NCBI GenBank assembly: GCA_030587365.1
Contig: JAUQZE010000030.1
Span: 1-64,000, forward strand
Reading direction: 5' to 3'
DNA length: 64,000 bases
Source of the DNA: Candidatus Freyarchaeota archaeon
Lineage (GTDB): Archaea > Asgardarchaeota > Jordiarchaeia > Jordiarchaeales > Jordiarchaeaceae
Shown here piece by piece: positions 50,850 through 60,189 of this stretch. A program made the position numbers and the translations under genes. Within the stretch, counting starts at the first letter, position 1; each line of letters starts with the position of its first letter. The notes under the pieces are model-generated. The model did not search any database. It was given only the letters and a program-made list of their open reading frames with translations, and had not been told where the DNA came from.

Positions 50850-52100
50850 ATGGAGCTTATCGTTTCTGGTATGCGTGATTTGGATCTTCTTCTTGGCGGC
50901 GGATTTATAAGAGATTCTCCTGTTCTACTGCTGACCGAGACTGGCACTATGGGTGAGCTTCTCCCTCTGCAGATTCTTAATCACAGGGTTCAAAACGGAG
51001 ACTACGGACTTATATTTGACTTGGATTTTCCTCCGGTAAGGATTCGAGAGTGGTCCAAATCCTTCAACTGGAATTTGCAAAGCTTTGAGAATGAGGAACG
51101 CCTTTTCATCGTGGACGGATTCACAAATCTATACGGGCAGTTGCCCACGGAGGAAAAACACGTGGTAGAGAATCCCCGTGACATTGTATATCTTGACTCC
51201 TACCTTTACGATTTAATGTCCCTCATCGAGGAGCATAAAAACAAGCTGTTTGGCGTTCTCTTCCTGAGTAATGCGTTTTTGACAAAGGGGCAACAGCTTG
51301 ACAAGATAATTAACCTGATCTACAAAACCCGGATAACCCTGAGCCAGTACGGGCTCTCTGTCTTTGTTTTTAATAGGGGGATGATGGATGAGAAAACTCT
51401 GAGCACGCTTGAACACGCTTTCGACTACGTGATAGAACTAAAAGTTACAGAGCAGGAGAAAAGGTTTCAGAAGTACCTGAGGGTAACCAAGTCCCCGTTA
51501 ATAAACTATGTAAGCGATCCTGTTCCCTACGAAGTTGTCCCGAGCGGAATCAGTTTAAGAACAGAGATTATCAGGGAATTTGAGGGTTGGAAACACAACG
51601 CTAAGATGATGCAGAATGGTGTAATTGACTTTCTGGGTCTTAGAATGTTTTTTATCCCTGCCGAAGTGTCTCCACTGCTTTTCAAAATGCTGATTGAAAA
51701 GTATGACTATGAAGCAGGCTGCAACCTAATCCAGTCACTAGGTGAAAAATTAGCAAATATACTTTTTAAGAACTTCGCAAACTTGTTCAAATTTAATAAT
51801 TTCAAAGATGCCTCCACAATTTACACCAGAATAGCAACACTTATGGGACTTGGACAATTTTCCATCCAGCAATACAACCCTGAAAATGGAGTCATACGAA
51901 TCCGAATCGAAAACTCACCTGTATGTACCCGGTTCAAAAATTTAGGCAAAGAGATGGGAGCCTTCATGGGAGGCATAATACAATCAATGGTGGGAATTTA
52001 CTTTGGACCTAAGATCAACTGTAAAGAGGTCAAGTGCATTGCAAAGGGTGATGAATACTGTGAATACCTAGTAACCTTCCCGCCAGAGGAAAAAGAGTAA
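50850..52100 (+). CDS. KaiC-like protein with altered Walker A, fused to a V4R domain (copy 2)
   Basis: This 416-residue tandem paralogue has SGMRDLDLLLGGGFIRDSPV, the same decayed P-loop (LLLTETGTMGELLPLQIL) and a V4R end with INCKEVKCIAKGDEYCEYL. The start is the ATG at 50850, since GAAGGTG lies before it and copy 1 aligns there; a longer frame from 50826 is unlikely. A block of more than 100 bases in the first part is almost identical to copy 1, while the V4R part has diverged. This points to gene conversion or selection on the N-terminal part, and different ligands. Confidence 0.75.
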   Translation: MELIVSGMRDLDLLLGGGFIRDSPVLLLTETGTMGELLPLQILNHRVQNGDYGLIFDLDFPPVRIREWSKSFNWNLQSFENEERLFIVDGFTNLYGQLPTEEKHVVENPRDIVYLDSYLYDLMSLIEEHKNKLFGVLFLSNAFLTKGQQLDKIINLIYKTRITLSQYGLSVFVFNRGMMDEKTLSTLEHAFDYVIELKVTEQEKRFQKYLRVTKSPLINYVSDPVPYEVVPSGISLRTEIIREFEGWKHNAKMMQNGVIDFLGLRMFFIPAEVSPLLFKMLIEKYDYEAGCNLIQSLGEKLANILFKNFANLFKFNNFKDASTIYTRIATLMGLGQFSIQQYNPENGVIRIRIENSPVCTRFKNLGKEMGAFMGGIIQSMVGIYFGPKINCKEVKCIAKGDEYCEYLVTFPPEEKE

Positions 52101-52389
52101 AGCGAACAGAAAATTCTTTGTCAGAAACACCTCTAAATTTTAACAAACAATGACCGACATCTCTTCTTTCAGACCCACCTTAAAAGGTATCATACGCATC
52201 TCAGCGTACATTTATCGTAAAGATTAGTTACAATAAAAAATAATTCTATGTACTACCTCACTGCATCAATTCTTAAAAGAATTCTAGAGAATCAAAAATA
52301 AAAAACATTTTACAACTACTCTTGAAGCTAATCTCTTTTCTTCATACCATAAATCGGAAAAGTCTCAAAAAAATAAAAAATGGAGATTA

Positions 52390-53202
52390 TTATTTTTTCT
52401 TTTCACCTGTTCCAGTTTTCCCTCTCACGGCAGCTTTTTGAGATTCTTTCCTATGTAACAAATATTTATCCAGCAGTCCAAATATGCCTAATGCAAAGAA
52501 CGCTGTTGCTACTAATGTAAATGACGCATGAATAACTCCTACGTGTACACCAGTTGAGCCGATCATGTCTAGTATAGTTATGCCTAAAGCAAATCCCAAT
52601 GATTTTCCGCTTTTATTCCTCCACGCTAGGGCATAGAACAATATAGCCGCAGGAACCGAAGTTATAACAAGATATATGAGCAGAACTATCTTGGCAGAAT
52701 TGGGTATGATCACTGAGAGAGGATCCAAATAGGCACTAATAATAGGAGGAATGTCTCTAAAAGAGATTGGCATTACACTTCTTAAATATATGAATAACGG
52801 ATTTCCTATAATCTGCTTGGTCAAACTGTATGAAATAAACTGTGTGTACTCTACTATCACTGATGTGGAAGAATCCACTACCGAAGCGTGAATAATCCCT
52901 ACCAGGGCAAGAGCTGGAGCAACAGCATAAAGCTCTCTAACTTTTAACATAGCCATAGCGATGAGTAATAGTATACTGGAGTCAATCAAAGACAGATACA
53001 TTATAATTTGAAGGCTACTCATTTCAAAAAAGCCCGACAAAGACATAACAACGACGAAATGCGCAGCTGAATAATAGAGGAAAAACCCGATGAATAGTAT
53101 AGTAAGTCTCTGTCTATTTTTAATGTAAAAGTAAACGAGATATACTGCAATAGATAGTGAGAGAACAAAAACCACAAAGTATAGCATTGCATCAAGTTCC
53201 AT
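52390..53202 (-). CDS. multi-pass (about seven-helix) membrane protein
   Basis: The roughly 270-residue product has about seven hydrophobic segments from residue 8 to 245 (for example MLYFVVFVLSLSIAVYLVYF and ILFIGFFLYYSAAHFVVVMS) and a basic C-terminal tail (RKESQKAAVRGKTGTGEKKK). I chose the ATG at 53202, as the GTG at 53211 is too near the GAGG site. It directly follows the small soluble gene at 53205 on the same strand, so the two are probably one operon, perhaps a membrane sensor with a cytosolic partner. Family not recognised. Confidence 0.6.
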   Translation of the reverse strand: MELDAMLYFVVFVLSLSIAVYLVYFYIKNRQRLTILFIGFFLYYSAAHFVVVMSLSGFFEMSSLQIIMYLSLIDSSILLLIAMAMLKVRELYAVAPALALVGIIHASVVDSSTSVIVEYTQFISYSLTKQIIGNPLFIYLRSVMPISFRDIPPIISAYLDPLSVIIPNSAKIVLLIYLVITSVPAAILFYALAWRNKSGKSLGFALGITILDMIGSTGVHVGVIHASFTLVATAFFALGIFGLLDKYLLHRKESQKAAVRGKTGTGEKKK

Positions 53203-53204
53203 AA

Positions 53205-53615
53205 CTACCACATCCTCTTTTCCGATTTCGCAGCATCTTTAAATTTTGTTGTCTCTTTATCTTCTTGTATGAATTCTTCTAATTTGTAGAATTCTGATAG
53301 CGCGTTTATTCTTCCTCGTAGGTTAATCGCTGCAAGCCTAGCCACATGCAGACTTTCCATCTCCACTATAACACCCGTTTTTTCTGTGACCTTCATAAGA
53401 AAAGTATTGTTGTTATGTATACTGTCTCCCACATGCATTTCAGCTAAAGGGAACTTTTTATAGTAGTTAAAAACCTCGGGGAGAATTTTTCCCTTCTGAT
53501 TCCAGATTTTTTGGTTAATGTCAAAGATGACCACTGCTAACGGTTTCCAATTACCAAGATTCAGCTCCACAAGTTCAATCATCTTACCCGTAATTGGGGT
53601 TTCAGGCGAAGCCAT
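53205..53615 (-). CDS. small soluble protein, possibly roadblock/profilin-like fold
   Basis: The 136-residue protein alternates predicted strands and helices: GNWKPLAVVIFDINQKIW, a middle region with EMHVGDSIHNNNTFLMKVTE, VIVEMESLHVARLAAINLRG, and a charged C-terminal tail. The order recalls small roadblock/LC7 or heterodimerising regulator domains, but no decisive motif is seen. It is two bases upstream of the membrane-protein gene, suggesting coupled expression and a shared role. Confidence 0.5.
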   Translation of the reverse strand: MASPETPITGKMIELVELNLGNWKPLAVVIFDINQKIWNQKGKILPEVFNYYKKFPLAEMHVGDSIHNNNTFLMKVTEKTGVIVEMESLHVARLAAINLRGRINALSEFYKLEEFIQEDKETTKFKDAAKSEKRMW

Positions 53616-53864
53616 AGCCGCTTTCCATCCATTATACTTGAATTGTCTTTATTTTGGGTTAGGCTGTTGGTCAATTATTGAAAGTACAAAGCTCACAACC
53701 GAACTACTATCGTTAGATAAATTTTGAACTATTAAGTTTATAAATTTTATTGATAATTATCTTAGCAAAGTATTTCAACTCAATTTTTTAAACTTAAATA
53801 ATTATAAAGTAAAATTAATTAATTTATCAATATTAATTATTCAATCATTACCCGCTAAACTTAT

Positions 53865-54779
53865 ATGCCATGTAACTCCTGTTTTGAGCTAATTAAAACA
53901 ATAGAGGAAATGCTCTTGGATTTTATAGACGCCCATACTCACATTGTTCCTGTCAAGTTTTTTAGCGAGGATTTACTCAAAGCAGTTGCAAGCTTAATGA
54001 GGGTCGACCCGGAATTCTATAGGGGTATCTCGAAAGATCCGAAGAATCTTATAAGATACATGGATGAACAATCCATAAAAGCGATTGCGATTATGTCCTA
54101 TCCCGCACCTGACGTGATGGGGTTCGGAGACGAGCAAGTGGATGAGGTCGCCGAGTACGTGAAGAGTTACCGAGACAGACTGCTCCAATTTGGGTCGGTA
54201 CACCCCCGCTTAAACAAAAATCCTTTGCCCAGAATGGAGGAAATGTACAGTAAATACGAGATACGGGGATTGAAGCTGCACACTGTGCACCAGCTCGTTA
54301 AACCCAATGCTTATCGCCCCGAGGAGGGAAACCTGAAAAGCCTGGAACAGATATACCAGTTCGCAAGCGACCATGAACTTCCAATGCTCATCCACACGGG
54401 AACCAGCATGTTTCCCAAGGCGCGAAACAAGTACGGAGACCCCATCTTCCTGGACGAGCTACCTCTCGACTTTCCCAAAATGAGAATAATCCTAAGCCAC
54501 GGAGGCAGACCCATATGGATGGAAACCGCCTTCTACCTCCTCAGAAGACACCGACAAATCATATTCGACATCTCAAGCATCCCCCCGCCCCGCTTACTCG
54601 ACTATTTCCCACGATTTGAAATGGTAGCCGAAAGAGCCATATTCGGAAGCGACTGGCCGGGACCCGGAGTACAAACCATTCACGAGAACATACAGGAATT
54701 CTTGAAACTACCCTTATCAGAAGAAGTGAAAAGAAAAGTAGCCTATGAGAACGCAGCAAAACTATTCAATATAAAATAA
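53865..54779 (+). CDS. amidohydrolase-2 family metal enzyme
   Basis: The protein (about 300 residues) has FIDAHTHIVPVKFF (HxH) at the N-terminus, KLHTVHQLVKPN with the barrel Lys, LPMLIHTGTS, IILSHGGRP and IFGSDWPGPG with the catalytic Asp. It is related to 46395-47357 and to ACMSD/TIM-barrel decarboxylases and hydrolases. An ATG at 53865 follows AT-rich promoter DNA without a ribosome-binding site, so the message could be leaderless; an internal ATG at 53910 starts just before the HxH segment. The 3' half is strongly A/C-ending in codon use. Confidence 0.8.
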   Translation: MPCNSCFELIKTIEEMLLDFIDAHTHIVPVKFFSEDLLKAVASLMRVDPEFYRGISKDPKNLIRYMDEQSIKAIAIMSYPAPDVMGFGDEQVDEVAEYVKSYRDRLLQFGSVHPRLNKNPLPRMEEMYSKYEIRGLKLHTVHQLVKPNAYRPEEGNLKSLEQIYQFASDHELPMLIHTGTSMFPKARNKYGDPIFLDELPLDFPKMRIILSHGGRPIWMETAFYLLRRHRQIIFDISSIPPPRLLDYFPRFEMVAERAIFGSDWPGPGVQTIHENIQEFLKLPLSEEVKRKVAYENAAKLFNIK

Positions 54780-54884
54780 GCTTCTACTCATCATGATTTT
54801 CATATTTTCTTTGTAGTGTATGGCAACAAGATAACATCAAATGGGTATTATAAATTGAATCGGTTTGGTTAATCGCGGCGGCTG

Positions 54885-55814
54885 CTAAAGGTTTATTGCT
54901 CCACAGCGTGGACACGTCCTATCTATTGTGAACACACGCGTTTTACAATAAGGACAAATGGTCTCTCTAGGAACCAGTGACTTCCAAATTCCTTCCAGTC
55001 TTTGCTCCTGCTCAGGATTTACCTCGTCACTCCCAGAATAGAGCGATTCAACCTTTTCGGAGGACACAGAAGGATTCGCTGCTTCAATTTCCACGGGCAG
55101 TAAGGTTGACTCCTGCTGGGAGGCTGGGGCGGTTTCTGAAATTTCGGTTATTGTTGATGCCTCTGGGGTGGCCGCTTCTGCATTTATTATCAGTTCCGAT
55201 TTTGCTAAGGGAATTACGATTTGTGCAGGTTCTATTTCCACTACCGGTTCTACAACCGTTTCCGCAGCGGCTCCCGGCGTTGGTGTTTTCCGCCTCTGTG
55301 CGTTAATGATTTGCCATCTTAGAGAAAACATTTCTCTTACGGGTTTATCCGAAATTAGTGTTCCGGCGTCTGGTGCCCTTAGATTTAAGGCTCTAGCTTT
55401 TTCGAGCGCTTTCTCCATTTCTTTTTTGGTGTTTTCAGGTAGACCCTTGAACTGTATTATGATTGTTCCCAGCTGACCATGCGGTTCAAACAGAATGTAA
55501 TTTTTCGTCTCTTTAAAAGAGTATTTCACTATTTTATCCAAGGCGAGCTCCATATAGAATGTGCGGTGCTTCTTCTTGGAAGTGGGAATAATGGGTACCA
55601 TAATTCCAGTGTAAACCCGACCGGTGGTGAACTCGCTCATTAGGAAAGCTCGGGATTCGGAGATGAGGAAAACAGCTGGAAAACCCTTCTGAAAACCTAA
55701 AGCCTTCCTCCTAGCATAGCTTTTACCAGTCCAAAAGTCAATAGGCTCACTCCAATTCACAAAAACTCTAACCTCATATACTCCCAAAATTTTCTCTTCA
55801 GACTCCAAACCCAA
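54885..55814 (-). CDS. protein with C-terminal zinc ribbon and low-complexity linker
   Basis: The 309-residue protein has an N-terminal mixed alpha/beta region (VRVFVNWSEPIDFWTGKSYA; TIIIQFKGLPENTKKEMEKA) that recalls PH-like DUFs. A Pro/Ala/Glu-rich linker follows at about residues 185-265, and a C-terminal zinc ribbon ends it (ICPYCKTRVFTIDRTCPRCG). Zinc ribbons of this kind often bind nucleic acids or proteins. I do not recognise the N-terminal part. It stands alone between convergent neighbours. Confidence 0.6.
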   Translation of the reverse strand: MGLESEEKILGVYEVRVFVNWSEPIDFWTGKSYARRKALGFQKGFPAVFLISESRAFLMSEFTTGRVYTGIMVPIIPTSKKKHRTFYMELALDKIVKYSFKETKNYILFEPHGQLGTIIIQFKGLPENTKKEMEKALEKARALNLRAPDAGTLISDKPVREMFSLRWQIINAQRRKTPTPGAAAETVVEPVVEIEPAQIVIPLAKSELIINAEAATPEASTITEISETAPASQQESTLLPVEIEAANPSVSSEKVESLYSGSDEVNPEQEQRLEGIWKSLVPRETICPYCKTRVFTIDRTCPRCGAINL

Positions 55815-56258
55815 TCACCACCGATTTAGTAAATTCTTCAACTAAAGAGTATATTAATCTTTTTGAAAATATTTCAAATGAATTTCAAGATTTTACAAAC
55901 CCTATGTTACGGGAAGGCTTATGAAGCTTTTGACGGCACCCAGTACAAACAAGAAAGCAAATCTCCCAGAAGTAAGGATAAGGAATTATCTCTAATTAAC
56001 ATCTGGCAATTACAGGCCAGAAGATAAATGCAGAATGTTTGGGTAGGGAATTTAAGAGGGAAAAGCAAACCTTCTAAAGTGACCGCATCGCCTCAACCAA
56101 ACCCCTCCACTAACGAGGAACATGCTACCCAGCAATTCTTGATTCGTTTAAGGATTTTTAGGCTTTACGGGGGTTTTACCATGTTTTTTCCGCGTTTTTC
56201 GAGGTTGGTGGGAGAGAGGCGAACACAATCGGGTTAATCTTCTTAAGGAGCTTATAGT
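55815..56258. other. gap without a convincing gene
   Basis: Two short plus-strand frames occur (55878-56024 and 56028-56237). Their translations look random and neither has a ribosome-binding site. I see no RNA gene, repeat or operator here. Confidence 0.3.
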
Positions 56259-56477
56259 TTATTTCTCGAGTTTCTCAGAAAAGAGTATATGACTATTAAA
56301 AGAATAGTGGCAGTCGGTGCAGTATGGTAAGTAATGGACAAATTCATTCAAGTCCTTACAATAAACACTGATATTCTTGCCTTTACAATTAGGACATATT
56401 AGATTTTTCAATTCCATTTTATCTTCTAACATCTTCAACCGCTGAATTTTAAGATTTTGAATCTTCACAATCCCCAT
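56259..56477 (-). CDS. small zinc-ribbon protein
   Basis: The roughly 72-residue protein has a short N-terminal helix (MLEDKMEL) and a zinc ribbon with ICPNCKGKNISVYC and PYCTDCHYSF (two Cys-x2-Cys pairs). Small ribbons of this type serve as adaptors or regulators. The ATG at 56477 is used, as an upstream in-frame ATG at 56492 lies within the end of the preceding small gene (56480-56656). The two are therefore likely co-translated. Confidence 0.55.
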   Translation of the reverse strand: MGIVKIQNLKIQRLKMLEDKMELKNLICPNCKGKNISVYCKDLNEFVHYLPYCTDCHYSFNSHILFSEKLEK

Positions 56478-56479
56478 TT

Positions 56480-56656
56480 TTAAACTATGCATTTTTCCAC
56501 ATCAACCTCCCAAGGCAGATTGGGAATGGTTTTAGTCATCTTTATTCTAAAGGTTACATTCGATTTCCCCTTGTCTTCTTTAGTGTATAATGATGGTAAT
56601 CTATGCCATATCTGGATTATTTGTAGCGTTATATTCTCCTCCTTGACTCCTCGCAA
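56480..56656 (-). CDS. 58-residue protein upstream of the zinc-ribbon gene
   Basis: A TTG-initiated frame reads LRGVKEENITLQIIQIWHRL, then a strand-like segment (SNVTFRIKMTKTIPNLPWEV), and stops exactly where the zinc-ribbon frame begins. A stop lies a few codons upstream of the TTG. Its composition is protein-like, and the junction with the next gene argues for a small operon. The family is unknown. Confidence 0.4.
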   Translation of the reverse strand: MRGVKEENITLQIIQIWHRLPSLYTKEDKGKSNVTFRIKMTKTIPNLPWEVDVEKCIV

Positions 56657-56926
56657 GATAAAGGTACAGGATCTGTAGTGAAGTTACTCTGAATTAGATT
56701 TTTGTACCGTATTACAGAGAACCTACGCTATGGCTTTTATCTGCTAATTCCCTTGAGTTCTTGTGACCCTGAAAAATAATTATATATAAATTATATATAA
56801 ATTTATGGTCTATTTAGTATCGTTAAAAACCCGTGAACCAAAAAATCACAATTAAAAACCTGAGGCTGAACACAAGTTGAAGACTTGAGACGCCGAGCGA
56901 AAAGGAATTTTCCCCTCCGAATTTGC

Positions 56927-57502
56927 TTATCCTTCTTCTTTAGGTTTGAACTTCTTCCCAATATTCCAGGCTCGACCAACGAGTTCTCCAACCTTCCAAT
57001 AGTTATTATCGTGCATGGAGAACACCATGGGGTTAATCTTCTTAATATCCGGCAGACCATTGGTTAAGTATCGTTCCTCAGAGTAGGCTGCAACAATCTC
57101 CCCCATGAAAACTTCGTCAACCGAAAATTCCAGAGTCTGGACAAGTTTGCACTCCAGATTAAGTGGGCATTCCTTAATCATGGGTGCAGTTTTGAGTTTC
57201 CCGTAGAAGGTCTCAAAAAGCTTGGATTTGTCCACCTTGCTTCCAGAAACCAAGCCGCAGTAATCAGTAATTTTCACCATTTCCGCAGAAGGAATATTGA
57301 CACTGAAAGTTTTGTTCTCCTTGATTCCCGGGTTAGTATAATGCGTTTTATTCAGAGATACCGAGATAACAGGAGGATTCAAGTTTGCTATTCCGCAGAA
57401 AGCAACAGTCAGATAATTCGGCTTACCACCTACGTTTGCCCCAACCAAAGTGGCAGGCATGGGATAAAGATAATTCTTAGCACCAATTTCCTTCTTTTCC
57501 AT
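56927..57502 (-). CDS. flavin-reductase-like FMN-binding split-barrel protein
   Basis: The 191-residue protein has the split-barrel motifs YLYPMPATLVGANVGGKPNY, LTVAFCGIANLNPPVISVSL and ENKTFSVNIPSAEMVKITDY, then HDNNYWKVGELVGRAW at the end. Members bind FMN and act as flavin reductases or electron carriers, often in anaerobes and archaea. It seems to be a single-gene unit. An FMN-binding role is well supported; the electron partner is unknown. Confidence 0.85.
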   Translation of the reverse strand: MEKKEIGAKNYLYPMPATLVGANVGGKPNYLTVAFCGIANLNPPVISVSLNKTHYTNPGIKENKTFSVNIPSAEMVKITDYCGLVSGSKVDKSKLFETFYGKLKTAPMIKECPLNLECKLVQTLEFSVDEVFMGEIVAAYSEERYLTNGLPDIKKINPMVFSMHDNNYWKVGELVGRAWNIGKKFKPKEEG

Positions 57503-57738
57503 ATTTTCTCATCCCAAAAAATATTTTTTTAACTTATTACCAATTTCAGATAACGTTGCCCTATTTGCCTTATATTGATATCTTGGTGGGAGTAGAAAAA
57601 AAGCAGGAGAGGGAGAGACCTCTTAATGGAAAAGGAAACTGTCATTATCCCACCTTTTTTTGAACTCAACTTGAAACAAATTGGGTAGCGCTTGTAGTCA
57701 ACCTAATACATCACTTAAAATATCTTTAAGAGATTTCA

Positions 57739-57891
57739 TTAATAATATATTTCTACTTTTCTTGTCTTTTTTCTACGCCTTTTTGCACGCTTCGGTTTAA
57801 TACCCAATTGCTTTTTTATTTCTTTTTTTACCTCTTTTTTTACCTCTCTTTCTGCAGCTCTAGCAATCGCCTTTCCTATATCATCTGCCAT
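57739..57891 (-). CDS. 50-residue basic protein
   Basis: The frame starts with an ATG and encodes MADDIGKAIARAAEREVKKE, a lysine-rich helix, and a basic tail (KPKRAKRRRKKTRK). The first half is an amphipathic helix and the second would bind nucleic acid or a phosphate-rich partner. The same upstream DNA and a ruined copy of the gene occur at 58745-58861, which supports that this was a real unit. No known family. Confidence 0.55.
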   Translation of the reverse strand: MADDIGKAIARAAEREVKKEVKKEIKKQLGIKPKRAKRRRKKTRKVEIYY

Positions 57892-58069
57892 TCAATCAAC
57901 CACCGGGTTTGTTTTTAATTATAAAAATCAGGTCTTTTATAGGTTTCTAGGTTTAACAAAGATTGTGGGATGAGAAGAATTGGTTTTTAGACGGCATTTC
58001 GGTCACCGGCTCATCATGAATTGAACCCAAACCACACGCAACGAGTTTCATGTTTCTTGGCGGTTCAAT

Positions 58070-58729
58070 CTATCGATGAGGTTTCTTGGGTATCCAAGCT
58101 CTTCTGAGCCAAGAGATGACAAGCGGAATGAGCCAGAAATAGAACCTTATGGGCGTACCTTCAATTGTCCATATCCAGAACTCAGGGATCACGGATATGA
58201 AGAAGAGTCCAGCTGAAATAAATAGAATGTTTCTGATGTCTTTGAATCGCGACATTTGCAATGGGGAGACAAGCCCTTTCTCTTCGATTGACAACGCGTG
58301 AGCGAAGAAAGCCATGATCGCCATAAGTCCTCCCATATCAAAGGCGTAAACGATGGAAGCAAAATTATCAATTTGGGTACTGTGAAAATGTCCTATTAGG
58401 CTGACAAGATTAAATACGTAGGGTTCAATTGATACGAGAAAGAGTAGTATGATGTTCAGTAACGTTGTTGTCCTGGTCTCCATCGGGAGCACTGACATGA
58501 TAGCGGTGTAAAGGATCCAAACAGAGATCAAAACCAAGAAACTGAATCCAAATGATAGTATGTCAACCGTGATATCACTTATACTAATTGGTGGGTTGGT
58601 GACAAGGGAGAGTGCACCTATTGACAGTGCAAGTCCAAATATCAGATCTGATAATGTTTCGATGCGTGGCCTAGGTTCGGGATACGTGTTCTTTCTCGGC
58701 AAGTCTCTCAGAACCTCTTTCCCTATCAT
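58070..58729 (-). CDS. TMEM175/DUF1211-like membrane protein
   Basis: The 219-residue protein shows the RIETLSDLIFGLALSIGALS opening, close to the R-x-E-x-(F/L)-S-D signature of the TMEM175/DUF1211 potassium channel group, and six hydrophobic segments. Prokaryotic members form tetrameric K+ channels in the cytoplasmic membrane. The F of FSD is L here. It is flanked by a direct duplication of a small basic gene (57739 and 58745). Confidence 0.65.
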   Translation of the reverse strand: MIGKEVLRDLPRKNTYPEPRPRIETLSDLIFGLALSIGALSLVTNPPISISDITVDILSFGFSFLVLISVWILYTAIMSVLPMETRTTTLLNIILLFLVSIEPYVFNLVSLIGHFHSTQIDNFASIVYAFDMGGLMAIMAFFAHALSIEEKGLVSPLQMSRFKDIRNILFISAGLFFISVIPEFWIWTIEGTPIRFYFWLIPLVISWLRRAWIPKKPHR

Positions 58730-58744
58730 AGATTTTTGATTTCA

Positions 58745-58861
58745 TCACCAATATTCTCTTCTTCTACGCATTCTTCTATGCTTTTTTAACACCCAATTTT
58801 TTTTACTTTCTATTACTCTTTTTATGCTCTTTTCTACATTTTCCACTTCTTTTTATGCCAT
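58745..58861 (-). pseudogene. degenerate copy of the 50-residue basic protein gene
   Basis: Translation gives MA, an in-frame TAA, then KEVENVEKSIKRVIESKK and NWVLKKHRRMRRRREYW. This parallels the charged helix and basic tail of 57739-57891. The DNA upstream (58862-58960) matches that upstream of the intact copy, including a run near AAAAATCAGGTCTT. An early stop and length changes show that it is dead. Confidence 0.65.
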
Positions 58862-59144
58862 TCGATTGACTCCTAGATTAATTTTAATTGTAAAAATCAG
58901 GTCTTAAATAGGTTCCTCGTTTTAAAAGAGATTGTGAGAGAATAGTTGGTTTTAGATAGAAGAAAACGCCTTAACCCGCCTAAAATCACTTGAGTCTGTC
59001 TCCACTTTGTTCCAAATAATCAGAGAAAGAGTCTTATAACCATAAGCCAATACAATTCGTAACAAGTAATGTTTGATGGGTATGATTACTTTTTTACAGA
59101 ATTGAAAACATAACAATACAATAATTCGGTTTGAGGGTCTAAAA

Positions 59145-60059
59145 ATGTCTAATAAAACGCCAACCTTAACCGGATCTGATGAACTGCTTCACCAACCTGA
59201 TAACAGGCTGAAATGGCGAGAATCATACTACTTCAACTGGGCAGATGCTGAAAACAACGTATCCGGTTTTACAACCATCGGCATACTGCCCAACGAAAAG
59301 AAAAGAGAATTCGTATTCCTACTTTTCATAGGCGATGAAACTGAGATACACTACCAGGAACCACCTCTTGAAAGATATGTGGACGACATCAACGTAATGT
59401 TGACAGACAACAGCCTCACCTACCAAATGGTCAACCCGCTCCAAACTTGGAAAATACTATACGCGTGTCCGAAACTCGAATTCAATCTGATTTTCAAAAC
59501 AAGATTCCCCACATACGATTTTGGAAGAGACTCCTCCGCTTCTTGGCATGGCCACTTCGAAGCCTCAGGAAAAGTGAAAGGTTACATCAAGTTCGAAGAC
59601 GGAACAATGAGGAATATCCAGGGATTCGGTCAACGCGACAAAAGCTGGGGCTACAGAGACTGGCACCAGTTTGACAAATGGTACGCAACCCATATCCAAT
59701 TCAAAGACTGGGCCTGCGCATTCCGAAAGGACCACCAAGGAAACCGAATAGACCTCTCAGGCTCCATAGCTACAAAGAAGGGAAACACACCCCTAGCAAA
59801 AGTTGAAATAGAAACCACCAATGACAAGGATCAGTTTCAAACCCCACTCACATCAACATACCACATAACAGACACTAAAGGCAACAGCTTCACAGTCAAA
59901 TCAAGACTACTGGGAAAAAAAACCTATCTACGCTTCGCAAGAAACTTTCCCGGAGGATACACCGAACTCTTCGAACAAATGACAATAATGGAATCCGAAG
60001 AAACCGGGGAAGTCGGAACAGGCATGACCGAATACCTAAGAACAATAAAGTCAAAATAA
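59145..60059 (+). CDS. CrtC/AttH-like (lipocalin-related, DUF7064-type) protein
   Basis: The 304-residue protein has the paired lipocalin-like features of the hydroxyneurosporene-dehydrogenase/AttH group: HGHFEASGKVKGYIKFED, GFGQRDKSWGYRDWHQFDKW and IQFKDWACAF. Members act on hydrophobic or isoprenoid-like ligands. There is no signal peptide. The start at 59145 follows TGAGGG. It is separated by about 130 bases from the convergent ABC exporter genes. The exact reaction is unknown. Confidence 0.7.
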   Translation: MSNKTPTLTGSDELLHQPDNRLKWRESYYFNWADAENNVSGFTTIGILPNEKKREFVFLLFIGDETEIHYQEPPLERYVDDINVMLTDNSLTYQMVNPLQTWKILYACPKLEFNLIFKTRFPTYDFGRDSSASWHGHFEASGKVKGYIKFEDGTMRNIQGFGQRDKSWGYRDWHQFDKWYATHIQFKDWACAFRKDHQGNRIDLSGSIATKKGNTPLAKVEIETTNDKDQFQTPLTSTYHITDTKGNSFTVKSRLLGKKTYLRFARNFPGGYTELFEQMTIMESEETGEVGTGMTEYLRTIKSK

Positions 60060-60189
60060 AGCACCCATAAAAGAATCTTCCCGAAAAATTAAATTAGAAA
60101 GGAATTAACTCCGCAATCTGCGGAGACTCGAGATAAATTTAGCTGTTCAGCGGGCAATGCGATAAATCACATACTAACTATGTGGTAGT

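Noticed and set aside
53750..53765. GATAATTATC palindrome as a fourth NrpR-like operator
   Set aside because: It lacks the four-base spacer and the flanking AATC/GATT, and AT-rich DNA makes such palindromes common.
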